Shown: positions 62,321-64,000 of the stretch, piece by piece
Position numbering within the stretch: the stretch's first letter is position 1
How the letters are laid out: each line of letters starts with the position of its first letter
Assembly (NCBI GenBank): GCA_009996515.1
Contig: JAACZV010000001.1
Location: 186,001 to 250,000 of the forward strand
From: Comamonadaceae bacterium
Lineage (GTDB): Bacteria; Pseudomonadota; Gammaproteobacteria; Burkholderiales; Burkholderiaceae_C
Direction of reading: 5' to 3'
Length of the DNA: 64,000 nt
Position numbers and translations under genes: made by a program
Notes under the pieces: generated by a model
Told to the model about the DNA's origin: nothing
Database searches by the model: none
What the model saw: only the letters and a program-made list of their open reading frames with translations

Positions 62321-62665
62321 TCAGCCGCCTGCGCGCTTGACCGTCCAGCCCTCGGGCCTGGCCTTCAGCCAGGCCACGAGCTTGTCGGCATGGTCGCCCT
62401 GGATCTCCACGACACCGTCCTTCACCGTGCCGCCGCTGCCACAGGCGGCCTTGAGCTGCTTGGCCAGCACGGCCAGCGCCGCATCGTCCAGCAGCAGGCC
62501 GCGCACGACGGTGACGCCCTTGCCCTTGCGGCCGGCCGTCTCGCGGCTCACGCGCACCACGCCGTCGCCCGCAGGCCGGGCCCTGGCCTGGCAGGCGCAC
62601 TGGGCGACCGGCCGGCCGCAACCCGGGCAGGCGCGGCCGAAATCGGTGGAATAGACCAGGCTCAT
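62321..62665 (-). CDS. SUI1-family translation initiation factor (YciH)
   Basis: A 114-residue protein with an N-terminal Cys segment (CPGCGRPVAQCAC) and a SUI1/eIF1-like domain (RKGKGVTVVRGLLLDDAALA, CGSGGTVKDGVVEIQGDHADK, LKARPEGWTVKRAGG). Bacterial members influence start-codon choice; their exact role is unsure. The ATG overlaps the peptidase stop (ATGA). Confidence 0.9.
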   Translation of the reverse strand: MSLVYSTDFGRACPGCGRPVAQCACQARARPAGDGVVRVSRETAGRKGKGVTVVRGLLLDDAALAVLAKQLKAACGSGGTVKDGVVEIQGDHADKLVAWLKARPEGWTVKRAGG

Positions 62666-64000
62666 GGTGCGGGCCGCAGATGGCGCTGGAAGAAGACATC
62701 CATCGTGCGGTACAGATGCAGCCGCGCGGCGCGGCCGGCGATGCCATGGGCCTTGCCGGGGTAGATCTGCAGGTCGAAGGTCTTGCCGGCGTTCTGCAGC
62801 GCCTCGACGAGGCGCAGCGTGTGCTCGAACAGCACGTTGTCGTCGGCCGTGCCATGCACCAGCAGCAGCGGCCGGCTCAGCAGCGCGGCCCGCGCCGGCA
62901 GGTTGGCGTCCGCATAGGCCAGCGCCTTGCCGCCCTCGGGCAGACCCAGATAACGCTCCGTGTAGGCGGTGTCGTAGAGCGTCCAGTCCGTCACCGGCGC
63001 CACGGCCACGGCGGCGGCAAACGGCGTGTCTGCGTCCAGCACCGCGCGCGCGCCCAGGAAGCCGCCATAGCTCCAGCCGAAGAAGCCGATGCGGGCCGGG
63101 TCCACGCCCGGCACGCGGGCCGGCAGCTGGCGCACGGCGGCAAACAGGTCGGCCACCTCGGTCTTGCCGAAGGCCGCCCGGTGGGCGCGCGTGAACTCGC
63201 GGTCGCGGTGCTGCATGCCGCGCGTGTCCAGCGTCATGACGCCGTAGCCGCGCTGCTGCCAGTAGGCGATCAAGGCCATGTCGCGGCCCCAGCCCCAGTT
63301 GACCGTGGAGGCGCCGGGCCCGCCATAGGCCATCACGATGACGGGGTGGCGGCCGGGCTGAGCAGCGCGCGGCGCGAAGAAGAAGGCGTTCAGCGGCGTG
63401 CGGCCGTCGGCGGCCGTCAGCTGCAGCGGCTGAGGCGTGTTGCTGTAGTCCTTCAGCTCGGCGGCCGGCGCATCGCCGGCCAGCGCGATGGCGGGCGCGT
63501 CGCCCAAGCCGCGCAGCTCCAGCCGCGGCGGCTGGCCCCAGGCCGAGCGCGTGACCAGCAGCCGCGTGCAGCCGCCGTCCGCCTTGGCATCGCGCCACTG
63601 GCGCTCGGCAGCGCCAGGCAAGGCCTTGGCCGGCCCGCCGGCCAGCGGCTGGCTGTAGAGCTCCTGGCGCTTGCCCAGGTCGCCCGCGGCGGCGAACACC
63701 ACCTGGCGCGCATCGGCGCAGACCGCATGGGCCACCGGCTCGGGGCTGCGCGTCAGCGGCGTGCGCCGGCCCGTGGCACGGTCGATCAGCAGCAGCTGGC
63801 GACGGCCCGAGGCCTCGCTGGACCAGAGCAGGCCGCGCGGCGTCTCGATGAGGTCGTCATGCACCTCGACCCAGGCCGGGTCGGTCTCCATCGTGATGTC
63901 GCGCGGCGCGGCCGCGGCCTTGAACTCGGTCAGCGTGAGCCGCTGCTGGTCGCGCGTGAACCACTGCAGCCAGGGCGTGCCGTCGGCGAACCAGCCGGCG
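62662..64000 (-). CDS. S9-family prolyl oligopeptidase (DPP IV-like), N-terminus beyond the window
   Basis: The frame stays open to position 64000, so the start is outside; 445 residues are seen. The beta-propeller part (for example LIDRATGRRTPLTRSPE, PQPLQLTAADGRTPLNAFF) leads to an alpha/beta hydrolase domain with nucleophile GFFGWSYGGFLG, aspartate HGTADDNVLF and histidine GKAHGIAGR. Together these form the S9 catalytic triad. It probably cleaves proline-containing peptides. An internal Met at 63891 is not the true start. Confidence 0.92.
   Translation of the reverse strand, partial: AGWFADGTPWLQWFTRDQQRLTLTEFKAAAAPRDITMETDPAWVEVHDDLIETPRGLLWSSEASGRRQLLLIDRATGRRTPLTRSPEPVAHAVCADARQVVFAAAGDLGKRQELYSQPLAGGPAKALPGAAERQWRDAKADGGCTRLLVTRSAWGQPPRLELRGLGDAPAIALAGDAPAAELKDYSNTPQPLQLTAADGRTPLNAFFFAPRAAQPGRHPVIVMAYGGPGASTVNWGWGRDMALIAYWQQRGYGVMTLDTRGMQHRDREFTRAHRAAFGKTEVADLFAAVRQLPARVPGVDPARIGFFGWSYGGFLGARAVLDADTPFAAAVAVAPVTDWTLYDTAYTERYLGLPEGGKALAYADANLPARAALLSRPLLLVHGTADDNVLFEHTLRLVEALQNAGKTFDLQIYPGKAHGIAGRAARLHLYRTMDVFFQRHLRPAP

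Noticed and set aside
1-64000. CRISPR array, transposase or insertion sequence
   Set aside because: No spaced identical direct repeats of CRISPR size, no cas genes and no transposase motifs were seen on either strand.

Overview
The window joins two different kinds of DNA. Positions 1 to about 39,335 look like the right-hand part of an integrated genomic island rich in copper and silver resistance genes. Positions about 39,340 to 64,000 are ordinary, very GC-rich chromosome of a betaproteobacterium, probably order Burkholderiales. The evidence for this placement is the gene order rng-maf-rlmH-rsfS-nadD-hemF, the neighbouring tolB-pal-cpoB, purD-yebC and glnS blocks, and the high G+C with strong C/G third-position bias. 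The genus (a Roseateles/Rubrivivax-like lineage) is inference only.

Island, left to right. Two small unknown genes (16-884) face a 1,082-residue protein (885-4133) with a degenerate nuclease-like N-terminus and a long helical middle. After a non-coding stretch come a small Cys-rich exported protein, a TonB-dependent receptor and two PepSY membrane proteins; the second PepSY protein is fused to an NqrF-like flavin/iron-sulfur reductase. A cusCBA silver/copper efflux operon follows on the minus strand, with a small Cys/Met-rich exported protein upstream. The next block holds a DUF2789 protein, an MgtC/DUF4010 membrane protein, a beta-CASP metallo-beta-lactamase nuclease, a LemA-TPM-TPM trio, a membrane methyltransferase and a DUF2933 protein, and leads into a first Cu(I) P-type ATPase operon and a CopZ-like chaperone. 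An orphan protein (HhH plus PD-(D/E)XK-like) at 27366-28631 sits between this block and a second copper operon. That operon encodes a DUF2946-like protein, a small His/Met protein, a TolC-like lipoprotein, a multicopper oxidase, a cupredoxin, a DUF411 protein and a CusF-like protein. CueR and a second Cu(I) ATPase lie upstream of it, with a second CopZ and a second DUF2933 gene divergent. The island ends with a P4-type tyrosine integrase and the 3' half of a tRNA-Pro gene, read as the attachment-site repeat.

Regulation. Four promoters have TTGACC -35 boxes and 19-bp spacers, the hallmark of MerR/CueR control, and one holds a perfect 10-bp-arm palindrome. A single cueR gene in the window could run all four. 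One perfect and two imperfect FNR/Anr-like boxes lie around the ATPase/LemA block, suggesting an added oxygen signal.

Chromosome. After the tRNA-Pro terminator come an OmpA-family lipoprotein, two tRNA-Lys genes (CTT and TTT), tcdA, cpoB-pal-tolB, RNase G, Maf, RlmH, an RsfS with a histone-H1-like tail, NadD, HemF, an acyltransferase, PurD, YebC, a HerA-like ATPase, a chemotaxis receptor, GlnS, two solitary periplasmic binding proteins, DbpA, a SUI1-family factor and a truncated S9 peptidase running off the end. Many of these genes overlap by 1-8 bases, so translational coupling is common.
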